Source: Leptodontidium sp. MPI-SDFR-AT-0119
Lineage: Eukaryota > Ascomycota > Leotiomycetes > Helotiales > Leptodontidiaceae
Assembly (NCBI GenBank): GCA_020726505.1
Contig: JAHLEZ010000007.1
Span: 1,922,001-1,986,000, forward strand
DNA length: 64,000 nucleotides
Direction of reading: 5' to 3'
In this document: positions 12,454-24,225 of the stretch, piece after piece
Position numbering within the stretch: position 1 is the stretch's first letter
Layout: every line of letters begins with the position of its first letter
Notes under the pieces: generated by a model
What the model was told of the DNA's origin: nothing
Databases searched by the model: none
The model's input: the letters and a program-made list of their open reading frames with translations, nothing else
Position numbers and translations under genes: made by a program

Positions 12454-12988
12454 GGCCACAGCTAAATCGACACACAGGAATAGCTAAATCGACATACGCT
12501 AAAAATGTATTGACTTGGCGGGTGTCATTTATCAACCTCGCCATGCTAATTTGTATTGCGTGGCAAAGGCCCCTTATGTATATCATAAAATTCATAATTA
12601 TGTAATCAGCCCCTGGAATTGAAAATTGAAGCTATTCAAACAACACTTTACAATTCAAACAATATCCTCCTCTATCACTTGACCTGCCCGCCGCGAGACG
12701 GCCTACATGCAAGGCACTTCATCAGTCTATCAGACAGATAGTACCGAAGATGCTCATACAGTTGCTGTTGCAACGATGCAAACGGAGGTAATTGGTGGAG
12801 TTGAGGTATACACTCAGGATGCCGACTTTGAAGTGGATGATATTAATGAATTGGCATAAGTGCCAATTATGTATTGTACATAGTTATCCATAGAGATTTT
12901 GGTGGTGATAAATGTACCCTTCATTTTCGGCTCGCTTGGTTAGCGTATGTCGATTTAGCTATTCCTGTGTGTCGATTTAGCTGTGGCC
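12454..12988. mobile_element. MITE with 49-bp perfect TIRs and 8-bp TSD (MULE- or hAT-like)
   Basis: A 535-bp element in the gypsy gag region. Its first and last 49 bp are perfect inverted repeats beginning GGCCACAGCTAAATCGACA; each arm contains two direct copies of AGCTAAATCGACA. The flanks repeat TTAATATA exactly (12446-12453, 12989-12996), and gypsy copy 2 has the uninterrupted site. Long TIRs and an 8-bp duplication fit Mutator-like elements, with hAT as the alternative. The inside has normal composition and a small open frame (listed). Confidence 0.85.
12707..12859 (+). CDS. Small acidic ORF inside the MITE, possible transposase tail
   Basis: ATG to TAA, 50 codons, in non-RIP sequence within the element. 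It is acidic, ending FEVDDINELA. It could be the surviving C-terminus of a transposase lost by internal deletion. No homology is recognised and it may not be translated. Confidence 0.25.
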   Translation: MQGTSSVYQTDSTEDAHTVAVATMQTEVIGGVEVYTQDADFEVDDINELA

Positions 12989-15687
12989 TTAATATACTAT
13001 TAATAACCCCCGTTAAGAGACTTATACCCTTTCCCCTTCTTCTGACTAATTAATACGAGCTCTTATAACTAACTTCTAATTAACTACTAATTATTACTTA
13101 CTAAAGCTAGATGTGTTAATCTTAGTAATAAAGCCTTTTAAAGTTAAGTACTTATAACTCCCCTTTAGCGATTATAAGAGAGATATTAAATACGATACTT
13201 AAAAGATAAAAATAAAGTTATTCTTAAAAAAGTACTTTAGTAACTTTAAGAATAAGATGTCTTAAGTTAAGGCTTACTTCTAATATACCGCTAACGAAAC
13301 TAAGACTATTATCCTTTAATATATAAATCCCGACTATACTAAAACCTTTAATATAGTAGTCGACGTATTAAAGGCGCTAAACTAACGATTCTTCGACTAT
13401 AACCGGGTCTAAGCTACTAAGAGACTTTATAACTAACTTATTATAAGAAATATAACGTATAACGACTTTTAAATTAAATTCACGTTATACGCTATTATAA
13501 GTAAGATCGCTTGTACTTACTAGTTCGAGGATGTGTGTAAGAAGGTATCCTCGACTTTAAAACGTATAATTTATATTAAGAAGTATAAAATAAATAGTAA
13601 TTATACTACTCTCGACGAGTTCTTAGCTATTATAAACTAAAAAAGCCGTAATATTACTTTAAAAGAAGCCGTATTAACTTATAAAGCTTAACTTAACGTA
13701 GCCTTTAATACTAACGACTCGCGCGATATTTTAAAGAAAGAGAACTAGCGTGTCACCTCCCTTACGCCGGTTATTACGGCATAGAGACCCCCGACCCCGA
13801 CTTTAAGATTGTCGTCGAATGTCTACTAGTGTACGCCCTCTTTATTACCTATCTTACGCCGACTTAAGTCTCTTATACCTCCTCTTATACTTAGGGACGT
13901 CTCTTTCAACACCTGTCTTTATTATAATGAGACTAACTATTAAGCTAGCGACTATTTTAAGCGCCGAAGAGACTAAGCTCTTAATAAATCGATTTCCTAG
14001 TTAGTTATTAGCGAAGATTTAGAGACTAACGAGCTATTAAAAAACTCTTAGGCCGTGGTAAAGACTTATACTTTAATATAGATTATAACTTATAAAAGGA
14101 CTTAGTATTTAATTTCTATACTTTTATTAAAAGATAATAATTCTTAATTAGTATTAAATTAAGAAGGAATAAATTCTTTACTAAAACACTTATATATATT
14201 AATAATAAAGCTAATATTTTTAGTACTATTAAAACCTCTTTTATATACTGACTTATTAAGTAATTCGATATTTCTTTTATATCCCTTCTTTAACTAATTA
14301 TCCTAATTAGTTATAATAGTAAGAAAGACAAGCCAATTAATACGGCCGTCTTATTTACCTTAACGATTAATCACTAGCGAATTAACTTCCCCTTTCTAAT
14401 AACTAACCTAAGAAATACTAACGTCTTAATTAGTTAAAAGTTCCTCGAGTATTACGACTTAAAGTAGTTATATATAAAGAACCGTAATCGGCTAAAATAA
14501 CTATTAAATATACCCGTTTAGTCGTACTTTGACTAGCGAGTCTTCGTTAATATTAATTATTTTAATAAGCTAATTATTAAGTCTCACTAACTTAATATAA
14601 AACGAAGGGATACCCTTATAGACATAAATAATCACTACTAGAGGTAAGTTAAGATTACGGCACTTAACGACTCTAAGTCAAAGGTCTCTATACGACCTAC
14701 TACTAGCGTCTCGCTAACTCGACCCTCGAGCTTCGCTAGAGAGGTTAAAGAGCGCTTATGTGTTATAAAGGATTAATTAAACCCTTTAATATCTTGTGAT
14801 CCGGGATTACTACTTAAGGACAAGAGAGCCCGTAGAGCCTCCTCGACGAATTACTAGCTAAAGGCACTTACTATAAAGATTTTCCTTATATTAGTAGCGG
14901 CGATATCTACGACGTATCTCCGACTTAAGAAAACTAGGAAGAATAAAGTAAAGACCTTTATAGTATTAATATATAAGATCGACTAAGAGCTAACTCGACG
15001 TTAGTAAGAGGCCCTAAACTAATTAAGTGTCGAGCTCGTATTGATGAACAGAAACCTGACCTTAGAGGAGGCCCTAAAAGCTAAGTACGCGCAAGATAAT
15101 AAGCTAGTAAATAAGAAGCTCTTAATAGAGTATTAAAAGTATACTCTTCTCTTCTCCCGGCGAGCCTCTAATAAGTTACTAAAGTATCGCTAAGGCGTAG
15201 ATTACTAGATTAAGCTTACTAAAGAGAACGACTTATCCTTTAAACTTCTCTAGTATATAACTAAAGAATAACTATTAAAGACTAAGTAATATATTATTAA
15301 TAACTTATATAAAGGGTTTATTAAGCCCTCTAACGTATTATATATAGTTCTTATTCTCTTCGCTAAGAAAGCCGATAGTAGTCTCCGGCTATATATCGAC
15401 TACTAAAAGCTAAATGCCTTGTCAAAGAAGGACTTATACTTGATCCCTCTAATTAACGAGATAATAGTACGTATTTATAAGGCAAAAGTCTTTATAAAGC
15501 TTAATATTTAATAAGCTTTTTATTATATTTATATATCCCCTAAGAGCGAAGACTATACGACCTTTTATACTTAGTATAATACGTATAAATATAAGGCCCT
15601 TCCCTTTAGCCTAATAAATAGTCCGGCGACTTTTTAGTAATTTATTAACGATATCCTTATAAAATACCTCGACGACTTCTACACGGC

Positions 15688-15699
15688 TTATATAGATGA
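15688..15699 (+). other. Reverse-transcriptase YIDD active-site codons, gypsy copy 1
   Basis: TAT ATA GAT GAT, followed by codons for ILIYS. Both catalytic aspartates survive here although the surrounding frame has stops; in copy 2 the equivalent reads YIND. Confidence 0.85.
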
Positions 15700-15925
15700 T
15701 ATTCTTATATATTCGTTTACTCTAAAGGAATATAAAGTTTACGTTAAGAAAGTCATAGTAATATTATAAATATATAGACTTTAGGCTAATATTAAGAAGT
15801 CTAAGTTTAGCGTATAAAAGATTAAGTTCTTAGGATTTATTATTAGAGTCGATGGCGTAGAAGTAAACTTAAAGAAAATTAGTGTAATTAAGGACTAGCG
15901 ATACGTTAATAATATATAAGGTATA

Positions 15926-16199
15926 TGTTGGGATAGCCTTGGCTGAGGGGCATTCTCTTACTCTGACAGCTTCTAAAGATAGTCGTCTCTCCTGGCCAAA
16001 TGAAGCTTGGTTTCATACCTTGCCTCCTGGTTTCGTACGAGTAATGCTTATACGAGCTACGGGGTTTAGTACTTGATGTATTTAAGGTAGCTTTCCCTTT
16101 CGTACGAAAGGGACACACGGAATATACTTGATCAAACTTCACTTGTTGTATTCTTTGTCACCCTGATATCAGGTATCGAACTTTGGTTAGATACCAACA
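15926..16199. mobile_element. Solo LTR B nested in gypsy pol
   Basis: 274 bp, TGTTGG...CCAACA (6-bp perfect terminal inversion), flanked by GTATA on both sides (15921-15925, 16200-16204). It is a GC-normal island in AT-rich RIP sequence. Confidence 0.85.
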
Positions 16200-17563
16200 G
16201 TATATAAAGTTATTTTAGCTTTTATAACTTCTACCGCCGGTTTATTAAAGACTATAGTTATATTACACGTCCTTTTATAATACTTACTAAAAAGGACGTT
16301 CCCTTTGTCTTTAATAATACTTATAAGAACGCCTAGGAGACTCTCTAGGAAGCCCTCTAATTTACGCCGGTTTTTCGTTACTACGACTTTACTAAGTAAA
16401 TATAACTAAAGACTAACTCTTCTAATAAAGTTGTCGTGGGGGTTTTATTTTAACTCTAAGAAAACGGCACTTTTTATCCCGTAAAATACTTTTTAAGACT
16501 ATAATAAACTCCAAGCTTAATTACTTAATCTATAATAAAGAAATACTAACGATTTTCTAGTTATTTAAGTAATATTACTTAGAACTCTTAAGGGCCTAGA
16601 AAAATGTCCTTATTTATATAAACTACTAAGCCCTAAAGTACTTTATAACTACTAAGGACCTTACGGCTAAGTAAGCTTAATAAGCTAAGTTTTTTATAAA
16701 CTTTTATTTCACGATTATATATTATACTAAGATAATTAATACGTTAACTAATACTTTGTCTTAACGAGATTAAGACCTCACGGCTATAAAGGCATATAAG
16801 CGGGCTATCTATAGTTAATAGTTAATTCCGACTAACAAAATTAACTTACGAGTCGCTAGCAACCTCTAGCTTTTTACTATTAATCCCTTAGACGCTTATA
16901 TTGAGGTCGTAGAGACAATACCCTTAACACTTATAAACGCTATAATCTTAGATCGCGACGCTAAGACATAGGACGAGCCAGAGCTAGGACCTGAGTCGGA
17001 TATAAGAGTATTAATCGACTTAGAGACGCCTACTATAGAGGAGCTAGACCTTAACTCTATAGTAATATATAATATCGCGGAATACGACGTTATTAATTAA
17101 GTACTCTTGGCTAATAAATCGTCTTCCTCGCTAAAGCCCCTCTAATAAAAGGCTAGGGAATAGTCACTAGATTACAAGTTAATAAACGATAAGTTATTTT
17201 TCTAAGGCCGCCTAGAAGTGCCCTTAAAGCCGCTAAAGCTTTATACGACACTTATTTATTATATATATTTTTAACTTTTAGTAGTACACGCGGGGATTAG
17301 AAAGATAAAAGTATTACTAAGTCGTAAATACTATTAGAATAGCCTTATTATAAACATAACTTAATATATAGTAAACTATAGTTGCTCTTAATAAAAAGCC
17401 CGTAAGAATAAGACCCCTAGCTTCTTATACCTTTAACTAATCCCCGCTTGGCTATATTAACACTTAATAATAGATTTTACTAAACTCCTAACTAATAAGA
17501 AGGGCTATAACTTCGTTATAGTTATTGTTGAGCGCCTATTTAAGAAATTAGTCTTAATACTTT

Positions 17564-17725
17564 TGTGGTGCAGAAGTGGAGCATAAAGTAGGGTGCTTTC
17601 AAAGTGGTGATCAAGTCGTCTGAATTCTGTAAAAGGAGGCTCGTAGGGAGTAACTGACTATATACACGAATAGGGCTAGCTGACTCAGCAGGGCCATGGT
17701 GCCGCATGCCCGTGCCTGTACGACA
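17564..17725. mobile_element. Solo LTR C (162 bp) nested in the gypsy integrase region
   Basis: TGTGGTGCAG...TGTACGACA, flanked by ACTTT (17559-17563, 17726-17730). Its right part (GGCCATGGTGCC, then CCTGTACGACA) resembles the end of the solo LTR at 19624-19819, so the two may be related families. Confidence 0.8.
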
Positions 17726-18574
17726 ACTTTATAATAATATAATTATAACAAAAGGTATAATTATCTTCTTCCTTGTTTATTAAACTCGACACTTTAGTAT
17801 ATTAGACTTTATTATTTTAGACTAAAGACCTTAGTTCATCTCCTCCTTTTAGAAAAAGTATTATTATATCCTCGGGACTAAAGTAAAGCTAACGATAATA
17901 TATAACTTAAACGTCGACGGCTAAATAGAAGTTATAAACTAATATATTAAGTAGCGGCTCCGTCCTTTTATTACTATTACTAAGACAATTAAAGTGACCT
18001 CTTATTAATTATAGATATCGCTTAACTAACGTTATTATATAAGTCCTTAGGCCGCCTATCTCCTTTTTAGTTACTTAATAGCGTTAAGCTAAGGACTTCT
18101 TAAGACTTAGTTAACTTAAAGCCGCCGATTATAGTAATAAAGAAACTTAACCGCAAGGAGGCTTTATAAGTAATTCTATAAATAAAGGAAGTTATAAAAG
18201 TCGTATAATCGTCTTTAAAGGACTAGTAAGAGAAAATAAAAAGACTAATAAACTGTAAGTGACGTGCCGTTAATTAAAACGTTAGTGACTTAGTACTAGT
18301 CGACACTTAGAACTAGAACGTTAACTAACCTTTAAGGAAGTTATTTAATAAGTAATACGGCCCTATTAAGGTAATTACTAAGAAAGGAGAGAGTTAAAGG
18401 GTTAAGCTACTAGAGGATTAGTTAATTTACCTTATCTTTTACTTGTACTTACTTCGTAAGCACGTCGATAACCCTCTGCCGGGATAAACTAAAGCTACGC
18501 CGGCACTTATTTAGTTATTACTTAAGCAAGATAAATAGGAAATTAAAGGCATCTTAGGCTTTAAGGTTATATAA

Positions 18575-18790
18575 AATAAGTTATTTTATTATATTAAGTA
18601 ACTAAGTGCCGACGAAGACTTAAAGTAGTACTTATACTCGGATATTATAATAACTTTATATATAATCAAACGGTTCCACTTAAAGTATTTTAATACTAAG
18701 GGACCGCCGAGAGCTCTCTTAAAGTGGCTAAAGGCTTATAACGCGGGTATTAATAATTATAACAACTTAGAGGACAATACAGTTATAGCT
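18575..18790 (+). other. Chromodomain-like tail of the gypsy integrase (degenerate)
   Basis: Plus-strand translation reads KLFYYIKWLSADEDLK, stop (expected W), YLYSD, and then GPPRALLKWLKAYNAG. This resembles the chromodomain core (F-Y-x-V-K-W...W-E/Y-P) of fungal chromoviruses, which steers integration to marked chromatin. Confidence 0.65.
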
Positions 18791-18829
18791 ATAACTGCGC
18801 GGACGTAGTTTTTTAGGAAGGGGAGGTAA

Positions 18830-19415
18830 TATTACGACCTACAATACGCCTCGTATTTTAACTGATATAAGCTCGTAGTATCGCTAGCTATGCGACGGCG
18901 CTAAGCCTAATAAGGAAGACTAAGAGGCGAGCTTGCGATATATTGACGTGAATGGCACTCGACTACGCTAGGCCCTATTAGGAGGGTCCTTTATATATTG
19001 TGGGAGGGACGAACCCCAATCCACACAACAAGAGGGTAGCATGTAGCGAGCCACCGGGGGAGATTCTAGGCTCTGTAAATAACAGATCAATCAAATCTAA
19101 AGATATCACATATCTGGAGAGTACGAATCGGCAAAGGAGGGGAGGGAAAAGGTTCTAATAAATAGAATATATCTGGTGTTGCGTTCTTGACGTTCTGTAG
19201 TCAAGTGTTGGCTCCTTATATGTGCGAAGGACCAGCCCAGTCATGTGACAAAAGAAATTAGCGGCTGTCCCCGCCACAATATATATACTCGAGCCCTCCC
19301 TTATAAAGAGCTCTCTTTTCCTCTTTGTCTTTTCTTCTCGATTCTGAGCGTAGCCTTAGGTCTAAATACAAAGCTTGAGTCAACTCGCCGTATCAACCTT
19401 TGGCCAGCCGTAACA
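18830..19415 (+). repeat. 3' LTR of gypsy copy 1 (split by solo LTR D1)
   Basis: It begins TATTACGACC (mutated TGTTACGACC) after the polypurine tract and ends GCCGTAACA. Minus the 280-bp insertion and 4-bp duplication it is 302 bp. The stretch up to about 18945 is RIP-mutated, while the remainder and the end after the insertion are almost clean. Confidence 0.85.
18999..19278 (+). mobile_element. Solo LTR D1 nested in the gypsy 3' LTR
   Basis: 280 bp, TGTGG...CCACA, flanked by ATAT (18995-18998, 19279-19282). It is clearly homologous along its length to the inverted copy at 34412-34696. Both show a 4-bp rather than a 5-bp target duplication. Confidence 0.8.
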
Positions 19416-19530
19416 ACTCTCTTAGAAAAGACACAGATTTTGAACTATACATTTATTACTCTGTCACTATACTCGCATTGGAATATATTCACACATGCGG
19501 CGTGGTACATGAACCGGTACTGCACCGACA
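19416..19530 (-). mobile_element. Truncated LTR E fragment abutting the gypsy 3' LTR
   Basis: The reverse complement of 19416-19530 matches the first ~115 bp of the complete solo LTR at 35473-35729, starting TGTCGGTGCAGTACCGG at 19530. The match ends exactly where the gypsy LTR ends, so gypsy DNA inserted into or recombined with this LTR. Confidence 0.8.
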
Positions 19531-19623
19531 TTTATTAAAGAAAAGGAAATTATAATATTATAAAGATCTTATCGATACCTTTAGTAAGTAATTGAAAGGC
19601 TTTTAATTATTAGTAAGAGAAAT

Positions 19624-19819
19624 TGTCGCGCAAACATACCTTGAGACTCCACAGAGGCTAATATTAATTGATTGAAGGGTGCGCAGTTGTGCATTAGACT
19701 GTTGTTGTATTCTCTACGTATAGTGTATTCGAGCTCCCTGAATATGGAGCTCGCGGGCGCTATGGCCATGGTGCCTTTGATTGGGCTCGCTTAGCCGGCC
19801 TACCATAACCTGCACGACA
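19624..19819. mobile_element. Solo LTR G (196 bp)
   Basis: TGTCG...CGACA, flanked by GAAAT (19619-19623, 19820-19824). It is GC-normal inside an AT-rich stretch. Confidence 0.8.
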
Positions 19820-19824
19820 GAAAT

Positions 19825-20325
19825 TATAAGTTAAGAAAAAGGAAGTTATAATAAAAATATTAAGGCTACGTAAGTAATAGGCCTTTTTACGAAAGCGTAA
19901 GAATGCTATAATTTCTTGAGGTTTATAAATTCTAAATAAGTTAAATATTACTTATAATATACTATTAAAAATTTAAATTATACCGCTAAAAACGCGTATA
20001 TAAGTCAGGACTTTATAACAAGGGTAAAAAAGCTAAGTATAATACGAGAAAGCGAGGAATAGTTAGATTATAAAGTTGAAATAACTTTATCTTTATTAAA
20101 AGCCAATAACTTAGGTACCTTCGGCCTTATATATAGTATCGTATCCAAACTCAAATATAAAAGCGCTCGTAAAAGTAGGCGCAGCCTCATAAATATACCA
20201 CTTAAGCAAAAGCCTACTTAACTAATCGTAATAACCCATTCTAAGCTTTACTAATACACGCCCCTAAGTGAACAGACACGGCTATAATACCTTCGAAGAT
20301 AATATATACTTTAAAAAGTCAAAGG
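19825..20325. other. AT-rich RIP-like DNA, no gene
   Basis: Dense in TAA/TAG in all frames; nothing identifiable. The same kind of sequence fills 20498-20740. Confidence 0.5.
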
Positions 20326-20330
20326 AAAAG

Positions 20331-20492
20331 TGTAACGACAGGTATGCTTCGGCTAGGTCAGGGGTCCGGAACAGGTCCGACTCCCCTCCGACTCCCTATA
20401 TATATGGCTCCTCCTGTACAGTAGCTCTATAGTTTTTGTATTCTAAGTATTAAGCCAACCTTCTACGTACCAAGTCCCCTTGTGTCGTTACA
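20331..20492. mobile_element. Solo LTR (162 bp) with 10-bp terminal inversion
   Basis: TGTAACGACA...TGTCGTTACA is a perfect 10-bp inverted terminus. The flanks repeat AAAAG (20326-20330, 20493-20497). A TATATATATGG stretch near 20398 may be the element's promoter. Confidence 0.85.
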
Positions 20493-20784
20493 AAAAGTTA
20501 AGAAAAAATATATAAATACCTTATATAGCACAATATTATTATAAATATATTACTAATAACTACGCAGCTCTTATGCGTGCCCCTTCCCAACGACTGCGCT
20601 TAGGCTAAGACGATTAAATAACTAATTCTCCAGGGTAGAAAATTCTGTATATAAATTAGGAGATTACTTTTTATAAGGAATTTCGAACTCATCTCGTTAA
20701 GTTTAAATAGGAGATATACGGGTCGTAAAAGCTTAAGGATAAGGAAGAATCTGTCCCGCGACTCCATGAATCCGTACACACTCT

Positions 20785-21599
20785 TTGGCCAACGATGAGC
20801 ACCGCCATACTTCAAGAACCTCTCGAAGTCCCTCTAGCCCTTCTGCTCCAGCAGGCCCGGCACGGAGTGGCGATCCTGATGAAAGGAAGCGGGGAGGGAA
20901 ACGAGGGCACCAAGATATGCATACTAAAATCAGTAGCGAGACCCACCATTCCGTGAACACTGATGGCAATCACAATATCTGTGATACTGGGGATGAGGAC
21001 CAGCGACCTCCAAAGCGACGAAAGCAACGCGCAGTGCCTGCCGCGACACCAACCACCTGCCATAGACACACCCCGGGGCCCCACCTCGGACAGCCCGGCC
21101 CCCTTGTGGCGCTATCGACCGCCACACCTAATCACGCTCATCCATCAACCTCCGTCAATAAATGCAACCTGTCGGAGCCCATCTATGGCAGCAAAGGCAG
21201 TACCAGCTGCTGAGTATCAGGAGTGGCCCTTCCAAGGCTTCCTCAAACGCACCAAGATCGGGGATAATGTGACGTACAATCTTGAGTTCAAACTGCCATC
21301 GATCTCGAAACACCTTCACTTACCGATTAATCCCAAAACATTGGACATCTGTTCTAGCAAAGAGGTCCCGGCAAAGGTTCCGACCCATCACGAGGCTGAT
21401 GCACATTCCAAGACACGTCAAGCACCGTTGCAGCCTAAGAAAAGGCGTGTTAAATGGACACCAGAAGAGGATGCAACGCCACCAGACGCTACTCCAGATG
21501 AGGAACGATGGCCGTTCGTGGGAAGACATCCATGCTGCCCTCCCTGGCCGGAGCATACGGACGATCCAAGTGCACTATTCGACGAAGTTGAAAAAGTAG
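20785..21599 (+). pseudogene. Myb/SANT-like DNA-binding protein, two frameshifts
   Basis: Frame 1 from about 20785 encodes an S/P/K-rich N-terminus (PPKRRKQRAVPAA). Near 21205 the sense passes to frame 2 (AEYQEWPFQGFLKRTKIG, then KKRRVKWTPEEDAT). Near 21480 it passes to frame 3 (LLQMRNDGRSWEDIHAALPG, RSIRTIQVHYSTKLKK, stop 21597-21599). WTPEEDA, W and the last helix are the hallmarks of a single Myb/SANT repeat. At the second break about 10 bp (CCACCAGACG) look inserted between GCAACG and CTACTCC, splitting the domain. Composition is normal, so decay is by indels rather than RIP. A related fragment lies at 28105-28174. Such proteins occur as expanded families in some Leotiomycetes; their role is unknown to me. 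Confidence 0.7.
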
Positions 21600-21816
21600 T
21601 ACGGCGATCCTACGACGTGTGGATGACCCGACCGGAGGAGGTGGCAATTGCTTCATTGACGCTGGAGCTCGGAGAAGGTCGAGCCTTCAAGCAGCGATGA
21701 TGATGGATGTTCGAGCACGAGCGAGCAGAGCCGATAGTCTGACCTGGACGAGCAGCGCTCAGATCCACAGCGAATCATCTTCAACTTTCACCGCATTTTG
21801 CTTCCTAAACAAGTAA

Positions 21817-22165
21817 AGCCGTGGCAAAGCGCACAGACTTCGAATGTACATTATTTACCCATAATACGAAGTATAATGGCCAGGGTGGCTATAGAAGGCT
21901 CAAGATAGACTTAAAGCCTTACTCGAGGCTAAGAATCAGTAGATTTATTAGATAGACACCTTAGATAATCACCTACACGAGATCCAGTTTTCCTAAGGTT
22001 TAACGTTTGTTAAGGGGGGGAATAGTAGTATAGTTATTGCTTAGCCCGCAGTATTGCTATGAGATTTGACATTGGTCCCGCAATGGCGTTGGCGGAAGGA
22101 AGGTTAGGTCAGGTCAGGTATGATTCACGACTGAGGAGAATGTGAACCCTGGGGAATAAATATGA
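21817..22165. other. AT-rich degenerate DNA with a polypurine run, no gene
   Basis: GTTAAGGGGGGGAA at about 22009-22022 resembles a retroelement polypurine tract after RIP-like sequence, but I could not find an LTR pair around it. Confidence 0.35.
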
Positions 22166-22169
22166 ATAA

Positions 22170-22373
22170 TGGTCTCCAGAACCCGGCTTTTGGCCTGATG
22201 AACATGATTTCCAATCTGTGCACGACGCGATTGATGTCACGATTCGTGCTACCTCAATCCGTAATAAAAACCATCGACCGTTTCCAGTCGAAGATGTCCA
22301 AGTGCTTCGTGAGAATGGGATTCCGTATCTGTGCAGTCTAGTCTCCTGCCGCCAAATAATTGTCAACAGCTAA
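22170..22373 (+). pseudogene. Gene fragment of unknown family
   Basis: A 67-codon open frame without a start, preceded directly by TAA. The codon pattern is protein-like (FWPDEHDFQSVHDAIDV, NHRPFPVEDVQVLRENG), so it may be an exon remnant. The neighbouring sequence to 22620 has no continuation I can see. Confidence 0.35.
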
Positions 22374-22619
22374 ATTCGCAATCCTTGGCACACAGCTCTT
22401 TGGAATCCTTCCTCCCAAAAAGCCTGGCCAAGGAGCCTCGCCTACACCGGAAACCACACACGGAGATTACCCACCCTGAATCCTCGTCCCTTGCAGCGCT
22501 GCCACGGTCTCAAGAAATATAACGTCGAAGCGCTTGAGCAGTCGAGATTTTCGAATGCAGTCTAGTTCCATGCGTCATGCAGGTAATCAATACTTCGTCG
22601 CCAAGATAATAGCTGTCAA

Positions 22620-23880
22620 TGCAAGAGGGATGCTTGGCAGTGCTGCTTTATTTAAATCTCTTAGAATTTTGTATACTAGCCTTAAGTATTTATTATAGCT
22701 TGATATCTAGTTTTCGTACTTATCTTTGAATCATGAATCAACTCCCTAATCCTCTCGTATGTAATTGATTCCTATGCCACTTGTTTTTACTCCTCTTAGT
22801 CGTTTATAAAAGCTATAGACCTTAAGGTGATGCTCTTAAATATAATTCTTTATATTATCTTAAACTATTTTATTAGACTTAAAGCAGGGGAAGCCAGAGG
22901 CTACTAAATAAGTACTGTTCCTACGGCTACTAAGACAGACTTTATAAAGGTAAAGGCGTGTTTTTTAGTATTCTCTTATTAAAATCGGAGATCTAGGTAT
23001 TGCCATAAGATTTGATTTATTAAATGTATAATAATCCTAAAGTACGAACCCTTATTAATTATCTCTTAATCCTTCTCCTAAAACAAGTCTTTATGCCTCT
23101 CGTATTTCCTTAATATTAAGCCTTAAAATATCTATTTAATCTTTCTTTAGATTTAGGCTACGACGTAATCTTTATAATATACTTCTTCTAGCCCAATTTT
23201 GCGTATAGCCCACGTTTGAGTGTATTTACTAAGTTGCGACCATGTCTCGTTACTCTTAAAAATACTATCCTATTACTCCTCTATTTAGTTAATATACTCA
23301 TTCGCCTACGTAAGTCGTAGTCTCCTATTCTCCTTAGAAAGCTTGGGTTTCTTCCTCTCAACGTATCATCTAAAGCCTCCCTTCTTAAATGCTGTACGTA
23401 TAGTATACTTTCCGCAATTAAACCAGAGGATATTAAGAATCTAAATCCATGAAGTCTCTTTATTCTCTCGAAAAGCCATTGCCTATTAAATTAGCTTCTT
23501 TCTTTAAGAAGTATTAAGTTTAATTCTCCTTCTACACTTGTACTTTTAAGGTGTAAGACGGTACTTAATTGCATAATAAACTTCTTTATAAGTATAACCT
23601 ATTTAAAGGCAAATTTAAGAACATATATAGTTAGTATTAAAGAAAAGTATTTAAATACGTAGTCTATCATCGCGAGAGAGCTCTCGTTTACCTTATTTAG
23701 GGACAGGTATATTAAATGCGGAATCTATAATATATATGTGATAATTAAGAGCTTAATATTATAGTAGGAATTCAGTACGTAAAAGCAACGTAGAAGCATT
23801 CTTTATTCATTAGTAGGAACCCCTTATCGCACCCCCTATACTAAGAAAAGCTATTAGATCTCTTGGTACTAACTATTTCC
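22620..23880. other. AT-rich RIP-like block, no gene
   Basis: About 1.2 kb of low-GC sequence with stops in every frame; presumably a mutated repeat. It ends shortly before the WW-protein gene's upstream region. Confidence 0.5.
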
Positions 23881-24225
23881 TCCAATACCAAAGTATAAAG
23901 AGGACGCCTTGATTGTCGTTTGGTCACGTTGAGTCTCTGGTTTGGGACTTCCAAGAGACTTGGCACCTAGGCATTTTCAGCCCTCGCTTCAACCCTCGCT
24001 TCAGCCTAGCTAGCAGCAAGTTGGGGAGGGTGATGAGCCAATTTCCTGGTTTCGTGATTCCTGTCCTGTCTTTGAGGCTTTCGTTGCCGCAACTTCGAAG
24101 TTTTGTAGTTCCTGTACGACAATCCATCAGTGGATACAGCTTGGAACATTCGATTTTGGAGTCGAGAGACCTGTGTTTGAGCACCGAGTTCTGAAAATTC
24201 GGAATATTCCCGCATTTTTACCATC

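Larger units (their letters stand above)
11263..19415 (+). mobile_element. Ty3/gypsy chromovirus copy 1, RIP-degraded, nested
   Basis: LTRs of 302 bp (insertions removed) lie at both ends and run TGTTACGAC...GTCGTAACA, a 9-bp terminal inversion. A polypurine tract (AGGAAGGGGAGG, 18815-18826) precedes the 3' LTR. Translating the plus strand through its stops shows a gag region, a CCHC-knuckle relic near 13905, reverse transcriptase with YIDDILIYS (YIDD codons 15688-15699), then RNase H and integrase regions. It ends with a chromodomain-like tail (LFYYIKWL, ADEDLK, about 18575-18660), the mark of chromoviruses. Stops are dense throughout, largely at sites where tryptophan or glutamine is expected. 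No frame is intact. Five later insertions interrupt it. The flanks do not share a target duplication (CCTTT before, ACTCT after). Confidence 0.9.

Noticed and set aside
22005..22060. Polypurine tract followed by a possible 3' LTR
   Set aside because: No TG start, no second LTR and no recognisable pol region next to it.
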